Assembly (NCBI GenBank): GCA_030638785.1
Contig: DAOWDY010000236.1
Coordinates: 1 to 21,217, forward strand
DNA: 21,217 nucleotides
Direction of reading: 5' to 3'
Source of the DNA: Candidatus Thorarchaeota archaeon
Lineage (GTDB): Archaea > Asgardarchaeota > Thorarchaeia > Thorarchaeales > Thorarchaeaceae
Part shown: piece by piece, positions 7,271 through 15,105 of the stretch
Layout: each line of letters opens with the position of its first letter
How positions within the stretch are numbered: the stretch's first letter is position 1
The notes under the pieces: model-generated
Told to the model about the DNA's origin: nothing
The model's database searches: none
Seen by the model: the letters and a program-made list of their open reading frames with translations, nothing else
Program-made: the position numbers and the translations under genes

Positions 7271-8938
7271 ATGGAAGTTTATCCGATCCTAGTAGATGGT
7301 AAAGAAATTGATACGGGAAAATATGTCCCCTTTCCGGATATGGATAAAATCGTAATGGATCCTGGACTCGCTATTGCACTTCAGTTAAGATATGCATCAA
7401 AAACGCAGAAGCTTATGATATCTAAGCTACCGGGAATGATTCCTACAAGTTCCCCTGAGAACCGATATATCAAAGATTACCGTCGCCATCATGGTATGCC
7501 ATCTTACACAAGGGATGAGATTGATGAGATAATCTATGCAAAGGTATCTCTTGCACGAGAATCTGACATACTCCGTGCATTGGATGCAGGTGTCCGTGAT
7601 CATAAGAAACTGTTTAATCCTTTCAGAAAACCAGGTTTGGGCGCAACGTTGGATGACCGGGTGGACGCATTGTACCAAGCTGGTCTTGCAGTGAAAGATC
7701 GATTTGAAGAAGTACGTGATGTTTCCGTGAAAGAAGGGGTTCCAATTGGAACATTCAACTGGACTTGGGACATGTTCACAGAATACCTTGAACGAGAAAC
7801 CTTCGAATTATGGGGTGAGGCACTTGACGTCAAGAGAGCTCCCGGAAGGGATGGCGGTGAGAATTATAGGTTCAGAGAGCCTTATGGTGTCGCATGTCTA
7901 TTTACACCATACAATTCACCTTTGGCTCTGGGAATTCTTAGTATCACATCATCTATACTTGCAGGAAACGCAACAATTCTCAAACCTCCCGCGAAAGTTC
8001 CCCTGAGCACTATCCTTCTTGGAAGAATATTCATGGAAACTTTTCTGGAGGTGGGTCTTCCCCCTGCTATGATTCAAGTCATCACTGGTAGTGGAAAACA
8101 TCTGATGGATCGTTTCATGGGTGATCCTAAGGTTGGAACTATTGTCTGGTATGGTGATAGTGATCGAGGAGTAGAGCTATGGTCGCGTGCAACTAGTCAC
8201 CGTATACAGATGGCTCCAGAACTTGCTGGTTCAGATGCCAGTTTTGTATGGGGTAAGGATGTTGATCTTGAGTTTGCTGCCAAGATGATCGTGAAAGGAC
8301 GATTCCTTGGGAGTGGACAAGCATGTATGGCAGTAAAGCGCCTACTCGTTCAAGATACTCTATACGATGAATTGCTACGCTTAGTTATCATGGAGGCAGA
8401 AAACCTTCATGTTGGACGCCCCTCAGATCCTAAATCTTCTCTTCCACCTGTTGGTATAACTGCACTCTATCTACTGATTGATCAGATGGATGATGCCCTA
8501 GCTAAGGGTGCGAAGATAGAGACAGGAGGGTTCAGAATGAATTATCTTGGAGAAGATGATCCTGCTGGCCTCTTTTACAAACCAACAGTATTAACGAATA
8601 TCACCGCTGACATGCGAATTCTGCAGGAAGAAGTCTTCGCTCCTGCGTTACCAGTTCTTAGCGTAGCTTCAGTGGATCAGGCAATTGCTATTGCGAATTC
8701 ATCCCGATTTGGTCTACGCTCCTCCATCTTCACAGATACACCTGAGATCAGGATGAAGTGGGTAAAGGAGATAGAAGCAGCTGGAGTTAGTATTGGTCAA
8801 GATCACCTATACTTTGATCCACACATGCCTCACCTCGGTGGCTATAAGGACTCAGGTATAATTGGTGGTAAATATTTCCCTGAGATGCTGACCCGGATGA
8901 AATATGTCCATGTTGGCCCTAATATCAAATTCAACTAG
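7271..8938 (+). CDS. Aldehyde dehydrogenase superfamily protein
   Basis: A 555-residue NAD(P)-dependent aldehyde dehydrogenase. The catalytic set is complete: Asn215 in FTPYNSP, Glu317 in PELAGSD, and the nucleophile Cys352 in GSGQACMAVKR, with a Glu-Cys spacing of 35, near the usual 34. A conserved LQEEVFAPALPV segment and the C-terminal GGYKDSG are also present. The ATG at 7271 is chosen because a strong Shine-Dalgarno-like GGAGATGG lies at 7259-7266 and because a longer frame from 7127 would overlap the permease gene with unrelated residues. The N-terminus is about 46 residues longer than in the classical ALDH2 numbering, with an extra segment around residues 30-100 (rich in Arg, His and Tyr) before the recognisable NAD fold. 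It could oxidise a phosphorylated or aliphatic aldehyde; the substrate is not evident. It is 12 bases upstream of the RNA methyltransferase gene and probably cotranscribed with it. Confidence 0.9.
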   Translation: MEVYPILVDGKEIDTGKYVPFPDMDKIVMDPGLAIALQLRYASKTQKLMISKLPGMIPTSSPENRYIKDYRRHHGMPSYTRDEIDEIIYAKVSLARESDILRALDAGVRDHKKLFNPFRKPGLGATLDDRVDALYQAGLAVKDRFEEVRDVSVKEGVPIGTFNWTWDMFTEYLERETFELWGEALDVKRAPGRDGGENYRFREPYGVACLFTPYNSPLALGILSITSSILAGNATILKPPAKVPLSTILLGRIFMETFLEVGLPPAMIQVITGSGKHLMDRFMGDPKVGTIVWYGDSDRGVELWSRATSHRIQMAPELAGSDASFVWGKDVDLEFAAKMIVKGRFLGSGQACMAVKRLLVQDTLYDELLRLVIMEAENLHVGRPSDPKSSLPPVGITALYLLIDQMDDALAKGAKIETGGFRMNYLGEDDPAGLFYKPTVLTNITADMRILQEEVFAPALPVLSVASVDQAIAIANSSRFGLRSSIFTDTPEIRMKWVKEIEAAGVSIGQDHLYFDPHMPHLGGYKDSGIIGGKYFPEMLTRMKYVHVGPNIKFN

Positions 8939-8950
8939 TCGGCGAGAAAC

Positions 8951-10291
8951 ATGACCTCTGATAATGTCCGTCTTGCACATGAGAAGTCGATACGAGAGGG
9001 GACGCTAAAAGTTCTGAATAGACTCGAAGCAGGTCGTCAATCTCTAAGGTCTATTCTAAGAGATTATCGGGCGGAGAACGCAATCATCACAACAATATTT
9101 GCAGGAATTGAGTTCCTCTCAATTAGTATTATCCGTTTTCGAAACACTATTGATTTCTATCTTTCCAGAGGTTCAGGACCTCTTAATAAAAAGAAGTTAC
9201 CTTCCTCCACTCGCAATCTCCTACGAATCGCAATCTACCAATTCTACTGGACCAATGTCCCTCTAAGTGTGATTATAGACTATCTATCACAACTCGATAG
9301 ACAATGTATACCAATAATGAAACGGATAGGACAGGTGGATATAGGTAAAGCTCTTGCCCGACTTTCTAATGAGGAACGGCTGAGCATCGATCTCTCGCAT
9401 CCAACCTTTCTCGTTAGAACCATGTTGGACAATCTTGGGGAAAATGAAACAATAGAATTGCTTGCAGATAATAACAATGTACCTTCATCGTATATTCGAC
9501 CGAACCTTCTGCTCTCAACACCAGAAATAATCGAAGAGATGAATGAGATAGATGGCATTGACTTGGAATCGAATCCTGTTGAAAAGGGGATTTTCAGAAT
9601 TTTGACGGGTTTGAGTCAAATTGTGAAATCCGTACCGTTCGCTTCAAACAAAGTACTAATCCAAGACAAAGCCAGTTATCTCACAGCTCGGGTGCTGGAT
9701 CCAAAACCTGGTGAATTTGTCTGGGATGCTTGTGCTGCTCCCGGCATGAAGACACAACTACTATGGGAACTGATGAAACAAGAGGGTCGGCTGGTTGCCA
9801 CTGAAATCAATCCAGCTAGATATCAAGTCGCTAAGGATCGGTCAAAAGACCTAGGACTCGAAGATGTCGAATGGCGACTTGAAGATGCTTCAAAGAACCC
9901 AGTTGAGAATGCTGACAAAATTCTAATCGACGCCCCATGTACGTCTACTGGGATGGTTCGCAGTCATCCGTCATACAAATGGCGATTGAATAAGAAATCC
10001 CTCTTTTCCATTATGACCATCCAAAATAAGATTCTAGAGGGTGTTCTTTCAGCTTACTCCCGGTCACCTGGAACAGAGATAGTTTATGCAACATGTTCGA
10101 TTTTGCCTCACGAGGGTGAGAGTCAGATAGATTCGGTAATAGACCGATATAATGTTGAACTGGTTGATATTCCTGAGTTAGACCGAGCTGGGTATACTGA
10201 CTTCGCGTGCAGTAAGAAGGTTAGACGGTTATTTCCCCACACTCACAGAACAGATGGCTTCTTTGTCGCGAAGATGCGTATCATGCCTTGA
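8951..10291 (+). CDS. NusB-RsmB-type RNA cytosine-C5 methyltransferase
   Basis: A 446-residue protein with an N-terminal all-helical NusB-like RNA-binding region (about 1-150), a linker, and a C-terminal SAM-dependent methyltransferase of the NOL1/NOP2/Sun (RsmB) family. The SAM-binding motif is DACAAPGMKTQ (Asp259 onward). The two family cysteines are Cys330 in DAPCTSTG and the presumed nucleophile Cys382 in YATCSILPHEGE. The ending RLFPHTHRTDGFFVAKM is the typical family C-terminus. It should methylate cytosine in rRNA or tRNA; the exact site cannot be told because archaea carry several paralogues. The start ATG is 12 bases after the aldehyde dehydrogenase stop, preceded by GGCGAG, so the two genes are likely one transcript. 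Its 3' end overlaps the convergent SNAP-like gene by 11 bases. Confidence 0.92.
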   Translation: MTSDNVRLAHEKSIREGTLKVLNRLEAGRQSLRSILRDYRAENAIITTIFAGIEFLSISIIRFRNTIDFYLSRGSGPLNKKKLPSSTRNLLRIAIYQFYWTNVPLSVIIDYLSQLDRQCIPIMKRIGQVDIGKALARLSNEERLSIDLSHPTFLVRTMLDNLGENETIELLADNNNVPSSYIRPNLLLSTPEIIEEMNEIDGIDLESNPVEKGIFRILTGLSQIVKSVPFASNKVLIQDKASYLTARVLDPKPGEFVWDACAAPGMKTQLLWELMKQEGRLVATEINPARYQVAKDRSKDLGLEDVEWRLEDASKNPVENADKILIDAPCTSTGMVRSHPSYKWRLNKKSLFSIMTIQNKILEGVLSAYSRSPGTEIVYATCSILPHEGESQIDSVIDRYNVELVDIPELDRAGYTDFACSKKVRRLFPHTHRTDGFFVAKMRIMP

Positions 10292-11216
10292 TTCGTCTGG
10301 TAACCGAATCCATAATTCTCCGAGCTAGCTCCTTGTCTTCCTTATAGCTCCATGGGATGCTGAGAAATAGTGTTTGAGCCTTATCCATTGCCTCTGCATT
10401 TCTGTCAACCATTGCCTTGAAAACCTGTTTTGTCCATTCGAAGCAAGGATGATCCTGAAACACCTCTCCAGTTTCTTCTTGGTTCGCCAGTTCAGCAAGA
10501 TAGGACATTCCTTCCTTCAGTTTACCTAACATTAGGTCAGATAATGCTCCCATGCATGCAAAAACCACACTATTCTTTGCCATACCAGACTTGACGTATT
10601 TATCCGCACCTTCTTTGTACTCTTTTGCTTTCTTCTCGTACAATGCTCTACCATGTGAAACGATTAGATCCTTATTCCCTTCTTCTTTTGTCGCTTTCTT
10701 TAGACTCACACCACTCATCAAGCTGGCTTTGAGTTCTGCTTGCATATCAGTCAACGGACTTCCTTCTCTCCCCTTTTGCGCACTTTCTACAATTTTCATT
10801 CCCGCGTTAAGGAGTGATTTCTTGACTGATGAATTTGATAGAGATGCATCGGAATCCGTCTTTCCTCTTTCATAGAGTGAACGTCCGAATGCGTAGAATG
10901 AGTAGGCTTGATCTAGCAAGTTCTTCTGTATCGCATAATCTATTGCTTTGACAATTGCAGTAACTGCATTGTCTAGTTCTCCTAAGTTCTCAAATTGACT
11001 TGCTGAATCTATTAACCAGGGAAGCGCATCCGTGCTGTCGGCATCCAAACTCTCCTGCCCCCTTGAGAGCGAGCTATAGGCATCGACACACATCACCGCA
11101 AGGTCAGAGTTCAAACATTTCTGTGTTACCTCTGGAATCGGAAGCTTTTGAGTTCGCAAACGACAACCATATCCTGCTCCGATAGTGTCAAGCCAATCGC
11201 ATCTAGTGTCTTCCAT
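10281..11216 (-). CDS. TPR-like helical protein resembling SNAP (SNARE adaptor)
   Basis: A 311-residue soluble protein, predicted almost entirely alpha-helical. Repeated helix pairs of TPR type are visible, for example LGELDNAVTAIVKAIDYA and AKEYKEGADKYVKSGMAKNS. The C-terminal third follows the pattern that ends alpha- and gamma-SNAP proteins: a Cys/Ala helix (VVFACMGALSDLMLGK), a stretch FQDHPCFEWTKQVFKAM with an acidic/aromatic helix, a RNAEAMDKAQTLFLSI helix and a final LARRIMDSVTRRI helix. This suggests a SNAP-like adaptor, but TPR proteins converge easily, so the role is a hypothesis. The N-terminus has four cysteines (6, 18, 34 and 43) of unknown purpose. I chose the ATG at 11216 over the upstream TTG at 11225 because an AAGG precedes it at suitable distance, while the TTG would have none. 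The gene is convergent and overlaps the methyltransferase gene by 11 bases. Confidence 0.75.
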   Translation of the reverse strand: MEDTRCDWLDTIGAGYGCRLRTQKLPIPEVTQKCLNSDLAVMCVDAYSSLSRGQESLDADSTDALPWLIDSASQFENLGELDNAVTAIVKAIDYAIQKNLLDQAYSFYAFGRSLYERGKTDSDASLSNSSVKKSLLNAGMKIVESAQKGREGSPLTDMQAELKASLMSGVSLKKATKEEGNKDLIVSHGRALYEKKAKEYKEGADKYVKSGMAKNSVVFACMGALSDLMLGKLKEGMSYLAELANQEETGEVFQDHPCFEWTKQVFKAMVDRNAEAMDKAQTLFLSIPWSYKEDKELARRIMDSVTRRIKA

Positions 11217-11354
11217 ACTATTCAACCTTCATCTTACTGGGGGATTTGCTCAGCTGGTTGATGTGATGTTATACAGTTTCTCTAAAAAGACCTTCTCGTT
11301 ACATCGAGAGTTTTAAGTGCGCTCTATTTTCGAGGACTCACTGAGGATAATCCT
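11217..11354. promoter_or_regulatory. Divergent intergenic region, SNAP-like / PDCD5
   Basis: This 138-base gap should hold both promoters. Toward PDCD5, TTTTAAG at 11311-11317 is a candidate TATA box. Just before it lies a short inverted repeat, TCTCG (11294-11298) and CGAGA (11305-11309), six bases apart. Toward the SNAP-like gene the complement reads TGTATAACA around 11267-11275, a second candidate TATA box. All are weak matches and no more is visible. Confidence 0.3.
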
Positions 11355-11753
11355 TTGAATGACGATGACACAGAGCTAGCTTTGCTTCGCAGGAAAAAAA
11401 TGGCTCAGCTATTCAAGCGGGAAAAGGAGCTACAACAAACAAAAGAACGTCAGGAGAAAGTTGATGCTGAACGAATGAAACTCCTGAACCGGTTTCTTGC
11501 TCCTGATGCAGATTCATATCTCAAGGCATTGTCTGATAAAGAGCCACAAGTAGCAGTAAGAATCAAGGATATCATCCTCTATCTTATCACCTATCGTGGA
11601 ATTAGAAGGCAGTTTAACCAAATTGATGTTCGTTATATCGAACGTCAAGTCAAAGGTGAAGAATCCAAGATCCGCATTCAACGAGATGGTGAAACCTCTG
11701 ATTTCGGCGCTTATGTGAAAGAAGCCCTTCGCAAGAATGGAAAGAATAAATGA
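11355..11753 (+). CDS. PDCD5 / TFAR19-family DNA-binding protein
   Basis: A 132-residue basic protein. The N-terminus DDDTELALLRRKKMAQLF, the long charged helix, and the core LLNRFLAPDADSYLKAL followed by a three-helix bundle (VAVRIKDIILYLITYRGIRRQFNQ) match the PDCD5 family (PF01984), conserved in archaea and eukaryotes and thought to bind nucleic acid. The family is usually about 110-125 residues, so the length fits. The start is TTG at 11355: a GAGG lies eight bases upstream, and the first in-frame ATG (11400) would remove the conserved acidic N-terminus. The C-terminal tail (KIRIQRDGETSDFGAYVKEAL) is somewhat longer than usual. The gene ends five bases from the convergent coiled-coil gene. 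Ribosomal protein S19e, a common archaeal neighbour of this family, is not in the window. Confidence 0.85.
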   Translation: MNDDDTELALLRRKKMAQLFKREKELQQTKERQEKVDAERMKLLNRFLAPDADSYLKALSDKEPQVAVRIKDIILYLITYRGIRRQFNQIDVRYIERQVKGEESKIRIQRDGETSDFGAYVKEALRKNGKNK

Positions 11754-11758
11754 GATAT

Positions 11759-12655
11759 CTAAGCTAGAGATTCGGCTCTTGATTTCCATTCTCTGATTGT
11801 ATAACGTAGTTCCTCAACGTTTCCTTCTTGTTTTTTCCAATCGCTTGCAGTTCTACGCATCTGAAATATCATAGCTCCACCTCGTGAAAGCTTTTGCTCT
11901 AAAATGTCGACTGCGTTTTCAAGTGCGTCGCTAATTGTTTCTCCACCCTCTGCCTTCTCAATAACAGCTTCGAGAGATTCGAAAATCTCGCTGGGTACCA
12001 TATTCTTCCAATCTTCAACTGGAATCTTCGTTTCACGGTATTTCTTTGCGGGAATGACAATATTCCCATCTTTCAGCACTACCTCTCCAATTGCTTGTAG
12101 ACTATCTACTGCTTCCTTTATTTCAGAAACCTCTGCTAGCATCATCGCAGCAAGTTCATCCGTCTTGATTGCTCTTTGTTCCATAACTGCATTGAAAACT
12201 CGATTCTGAATATCCCCAACCAGCTTTATTGTTTCGCTTAACTTCTCCAATCCGCCATCCTTTTCTAGAAGAACTCGGGTCGCTGCCTCAGATAGCGTCT
12301 TAATGTTACCTTCAAGTCTGGCAATCTTAACCACGGCCTTTTGAAGGTCAGCTGCTGAAGGATCCTCTGTAACAACAGGCTTTTTCATTGACATACTTTT
12401 CGACTGTTCAGATCGAATGCCTTGCATTTTCTCTCCAACAGTTTCGAGTGCGCTCTGAGTCCGTTCTAACTCGGATTGTAGAGATTGAATCTCGTAATCC
12501 TTTTCTCCAAGCTGCGCCTCTAGAGCCTTTACCTGTTCACTCAACTGTGTGTTTCGTCGAGTTGCTCCACTAAGTTGAGCTTGTATAGATTCCAGCTTCT
12601 GATTAAGCATGGCGATTTGAACTGTTTTATCTCGGAGTCTATCACTATCTGACAT
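11759..12655 (-). CDS. Coiled-coil protein of unknown function
   Basis: A 298-residue soluble protein. Residues 1-80 form a continuous heptad-rich coiled coil (IAMLNQKLESIQAQL, LSEQVKALEAQL and on). A short Ser/Lys/Pro linker (about 84-102) is followed by a second helical stretch (about 103-165), then a compact C-terminal region with a strand-like VVLKDGNIVIPAKKY and a final basic helix rich in Trp, Arg and Glu (RRTASDWKKQEGN, IREWKSRA). No enzyme motif, membrane segment or signal peptide is seen. I do not recognise a family; such proteins in archaea may be scaffolds or cytoskeletal partners, but nothing here proves that. The ATG start at 12655 is the first in frame. The gene diverges from the TatD gene and shares its promoter region. 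Confidence 0.7.
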   Translation of the reverse strand: MSDSDRLRDKTVQIAMLNQKLESIQAQLSGATRRNTQLSEQVKALEAQLGEKDYEIQSLQSELERTQSALETVGEKMQGIRSEQSKSMSMKKPVVTEDPSAADLQKAVVKIARLEGNIKTLSEAATRVLLEKDGGLEKLSETIKLVGDIQNRVFNAVMEQRAIKTDELAAMMLAEVSEIKEAVDSLQAIGEVVLKDGNIVIPAKKYRETKIPVEDWKNMVPSEIFESLEAVIEKAEGGETISDALENAVDILEQKLSRGGAMIFQMRRTASDWKKQEGNVEELRYTIREWKSRAESLA

Positions 12656-12732
12656 CTACAATCATCAGTATCAGGTTCCAATAGAATTAAAGTAGTTTCC
12701 ATAGGTACCCCTCAAGTCACGGAGTGGTACAT
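12656..12732. promoter_or_regulatory. Divergent promoter region, coiled-coil / TatD
   Basis: An AT-rich core GAATTAAAG at 12683-12691 (complement CTTTAATTC) lies about 30 bases upstream of the coiled-coil start and about 45 bases upstream of the TatD start, so it could serve as TATA box in either direction. The Shine-Dalgarno-like GGAGTGG at 12721-12727 belongs to the TatD gene. Confidence 0.35.
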
Positions 12733-13485
12733 ATGGAACTGTTCGATGCTCATACCCACATTGACATGCGCCATTTCAAGAATGATCGTGAGAAAGTTAT
12801 TTCCCGAGCAAAAGCCAAGGGCCTTGTTGGGATGGTGACAAGTTCGATAGGTCCCGGATCCTTTAGACGAACTCTGGGTATTATTGACAAACACCGTGAC
12901 TACATACATCATTCTGCAGGGTGTAGTGTTTCTCAACTGACAAGGAAGGACGCTGACACTATCATTTCACTAACTCGCAAGTACGCTTCAAATATAGTTG
13001 CGGTAGGTGAAGTGGGTCTTGACTATCACTGGATAAAAGATTCCGCTGGAAGAAAGGCACAAGAGCCTCTTCTTCTAGAGTTCATTGCACTTGCGACTGA
13101 GTTGAATCTTCCACTAGTTGTTCATTCAAGAAAGGCTGAGGCTGAAGCGACTACTATTATCGAACGTGAATTTGAGGGTGCTGTGGTGATGCATTGTTTT
13201 GATGGGCCTCCTGAGGTTGCAGAACATATTCGAGACCTTGGGTGGTATATTACGCTCCCTGCAAACTTTCGAAGGTCACGAAATCGAATTGATGCCGCGA
13301 TCATCCTTCCATTAGAACAAATCCTGCTAGAAACAGATGGTCCTTACCTGTCTCCTACTGAAAAGCGAAACGAACCTGCAAACCTAGTAATTGGTTGTGA
13401 GGTCCTATCCGATCTTCTTGATCTTGATATTGAGGATGTTGCAGCAGCAACTACAAACAATGCAAAACGATTCTATAATCTGTGA
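12733..13485 (+). CDS. TatD-family metal-dependent hydrolase (DNase)
   Basis: A 250-residue TIM-barrel hydrolase of the TatD family. Metal-binding and catalytic residues are present: His7 and His9 in DAHTHID, Glu93 in GEVGLDYH, His131 in VVHSRKAE, His154 in VMHCFDG and Asp202 in ETDGPYLSP. TatD proteins are 3'-5' exonucleases or related phosphoesterases in the cytosol. The ATG at 12733 is preferred over the in-frame GTG at 12724 because a GGAGTGG ribosome-binding sequence overlaps the GTG and stands at good distance from the ATG. The loop after Glu93 is shorter than in bacterial TatD, and the protein is slightly shorter than the usual 255-265 residues, a pattern known in archaeal members. The PAC2-family gene follows 57 bases downstream on the same strand. 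Confidence 0.92.
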   Translation: MELFDAHTHIDMRHFKNDREKVISRAKAKGLVGMVTSSIGPGSFRRTLGIIDKHRDYIHHSAGCSVSQLTRKDADTIISLTRKYASNIVAVGEVGLDYHWIKDSAGRKAQEPLLLEFIALATELNLPLVVHSRKAEAEATTIIEREFEGAVVMHCFDGPPEVAEHIRDLGWYITLPANFRRSRNRIDAAIILPLEQILLETDGPYLSPTEKRNEPANLVIGCEVLSDLLDLDIEDVAAATTNNAKRFYNL

Positions 13486-13542
13486 TTGCTGACCGATACG
13501 ACCAAAAGCTTTGATTCCGTGGTAATATTGGATTGAAGTGCA

Positions 13543-14334
13543 ATGCGTGAATTCAGACACATGGATATTGACGGATCAACATTGAAGAAACCTGTAGCTA
13601 TCATAGGTCTACCCGGTATTGGTAATGTCGGCCGCATTGCCATCGATGCGTTAATAGAATCATTAGATGCCACAAAAGTTTTGGAGTTTTACAGTGATGA
13701 TTTTCCCTCAAGAGTACTAGTACGTGATGGCATTTCTCAGTTCCCAAAATCTTCAATTTACTTGTACCGCGCTGCTCCGGATGAACCACATGATGTCCTT
13801 CTCTTGACAGCAGACCACCAGCCATCTTCTGGGAAGGGAGTTTTTGATTACGCTGAGTATGTTGTAGATCACTTTCACAATCTGAAAGTTGAAGAAATCT
13901 ATGCACTAGCGGCGTATGAACAGGGCTACTCCGAGTTCTTCAAGTCCTACCCATCACCGCCTCGCATATTTGTTTCCGCTAGTTCAAGTGAGATTCTTGA
14001 TAGGATCGAATCGCTAGATGGAGTTATTCCCACAAAGGAGGGTGTCATCACTGGAGCGAATGGATTTATTCCAGCTTGGGCTTCAACCAGATACAATGTC
14101 GCTAGCGCCTGTCTTCTTGGTGAAACCCTTGGAATTATAAAAATCGATTATCGTGCATCAAGAGAGGTTTTGAAAAAAGTTACAGAATTGATTGGACTAA
14201 AACCAGAGTTTGATATCCTTGATGATCGAGTGGAACAGGTAACTGAAATCATCGAATGGGCAATGAAAGAGATGAAGCAGCGTGCATTGCAAGGCGATAA
14301 TTCTGAAACTGCACAAGACCGATACATTGGCTAA
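13543..14334 (+). CDS. PAC2-family protein (proteasome-assembly-chaperone-like)
   Basis: A 263-residue member of the PAC2 family (COG2047). Diagnostic pieces are the N-terminal strand and loop VAIIGLPGIGNVGRIA (about residues 18-33), VLLLTADHQPSS near the middle, the YALAAYEQGY segment, and the ITGANGFIPAWA loop near residue 167, followed by the ACLLGETLG helix. Eukaryotic PAC2 helps assemble the 20S proteasome; the archaeal homologues are widespread but their role is not settled, and some PAC2-fold proteins act as ATP-grasp-associated or ligase-like partners. The C-terminal helix (about 235-252) is strongly amphipathic. The start is the first in-frame ATG, with a second possible at 13561; no clear ribosome-binding site helps decide. 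The stop lies one base from the convergent stop of the next gene. Confidence 0.88.
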   Translation: MREFRHMDIDGSTLKKPVAIIGLPGIGNVGRIAIDALIESLDATKVLEFYSDDFPSRVLVRDGISQFPKSSIYLYRAAPDEPHDVLLLTADHQPSSGKGVFDYAEYVVDHFHNLKVEEIYALAAYEQGYSEFFKSYPSPPRIFVSASSSEILDRIESLDGVIPTKEGVITGANGFIPAWASTRYNVASACLLGETLGIIKIDYRASREVLKKVTELIGLKPEFDILDDRVEQVTEIIEWAMKEMKQRALQGDNSETAQDRYIG

Positions 14335-14335
14335 T

Positions 14336-14530
14336 CTATTCAACTAATTCCGGTGTAAGAATATCTGTAATCCATGCCTGACTATCGATGTTGATGTAAA
14401 AATAATGGTCACCATGTTTCACTTTGATTGTGAAGGGAAATCGTTTCGCTTTCTCCAGGATACCTTCTGGCACTCTAAGAACTGTTTTCTTATTACAGAC
14501 AGGACAATTAGCAAACCGTTCAAAAGACAT
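14336..14530 (-). CDS. Small CPVC-containing protein, unknown function
   Basis: A 64-residue protein beginning MSFERFANCPVCNKKTVLRV. The CPVC pair looks like half of a zinc ribbon; no second CxxC follows, so a metal site would need a partner, a dimer or His residues (HGDHYFYIN supplies two). The remainder is predicted beta-rich (PFTIKVKHGDHYFYINID). I chose ATG at 14530 because an AAGGTGAT ribosome-binding sequence sits just upstream; a longer frame to 14578 would overlap the preceding gene and start without such a site. It is the second gene of a two-gene operon, 25 bases after the 135-residue protein. No family is recognised. Confidence 0.7.
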   Translation of the reverse strand: MSFERFANCPVCNKKTVLRVPEGILEKAKRFPFTIKVKHGDHYFYINIDSQAWITDILTPELVE

Positions 14531-14555
14531 TCTATCACCTTGAGCTTTCCTGTTG

Positions 14556-14963
14556 TCACACTTTGACCTTACTGTCAATGCTCACCACTATAGAGGACTC
14601 CCATTGGTCAGGATCCTGTAGAACATCGGTGAATTTCTTTTCCATCTCATCCGGCTGGATTTCTGCTATTACCTCACTATCAGTGCCAACGATACGGAGA
14701 TTTTCGTAAACACCTGCCTCAACAAGGAATCTGAATTCCTGCCCGTTCTCTGTAGCTTTCACAACAATGAACTTGGCGAAATCTTGGAATTCGTCCTTTG
14801 GTCCTCTAAGAGACCCCTTCATAGTGTCTATCTTGTTTGAAGCCACAATAGCGTTTAGCAAGTATGCTCGCAATACGCGGTTTCCAACTTTTCTTCTGAC
14901 GTCTATGAAGTGTTCTACTATACCATCTTCCAACTTAAGTTTCCATGAACGGTGAGTACTCAC
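14556..14963 (-). CDS. Conserved-looking hypothetical protein, 135 residues
   Basis: A 135-residue alpha/beta protein with no cysteine, no membrane segment and no enzyme motif that I recognise. It reads as a basic N-terminal half (VRRKVGNRVLRAYLLNAI) joined to a strand-rich middle (FRFLVEAGVYENLRIVG) and an acidic end. The start is GTG at 14963, with GGTG a few bases upstream; no in-frame ATG near the N-terminus is available. It is the first gene of an operon with the small CPVC protein. A perfect 12-base palindrome (GTGAGTACTCAC) forms its first four codons and an inverted repeat lies over the probable TATA box, so its expression may be controlled. Codon use does not differ visibly from its neighbours. 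Confidence 0.65.
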   Translation of the reverse strand: MSTHRSWKLKLEDGIVEHFIDVRRKVGNRVLRAYLLNAIVASNKIDTMKGSLRGPKDEFQDFAKFIVVKATENGQEFRFLVEAGVYENLRIVGTDSEVIAEIQPDEMEKKFTDVLQDPDQWESSIVVSIDSKVKV

Positions 14964-14990
14964 TTCAACACCAAGGAGTCTGCATCTTGA

Positions 14991-15008
14991 GGTAATATAG
15001 AGATTACC
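14991..15008 (-). promoter_or_regulatory. Candidate TATA box with inverted-repeat operator
   Basis: GGTAAT (14991-14996) and ATTACC (15003-15008) form a perfect six-base inverted repeat with a six-base spacer. On the minus strand the element contains CTATATTA, a TATA-like box centred about 35 bases before the GTG start at 14963. A repressor bound here would cover the TATA box. The overlap is seen; regulation is inference. Confidence 0.4.
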
Positions 15009-15105
15009 CGTATACTATTCTTGTCTTCATCAAGGCGCAGCATAGTTTTATTTGTCAGTTCGCACACCTTTGGAGCTAAGTAGCTCATCTAAGGGAGAGA
15101 AAGAG

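Noticed and set aside
14531..14578. Sixteen-residue extension of the small CPVC protein
   Set aside because: It overlaps the end of the upstream gene and lacks the AAGGTGAT site that precedes the ATG at 14530.
15052..15105. TTG start adding 18 residues to the seven-helix protein
   Set aside because: The added residues are polar and a good ribosome-binding sequence lies before the ATG at 15106.
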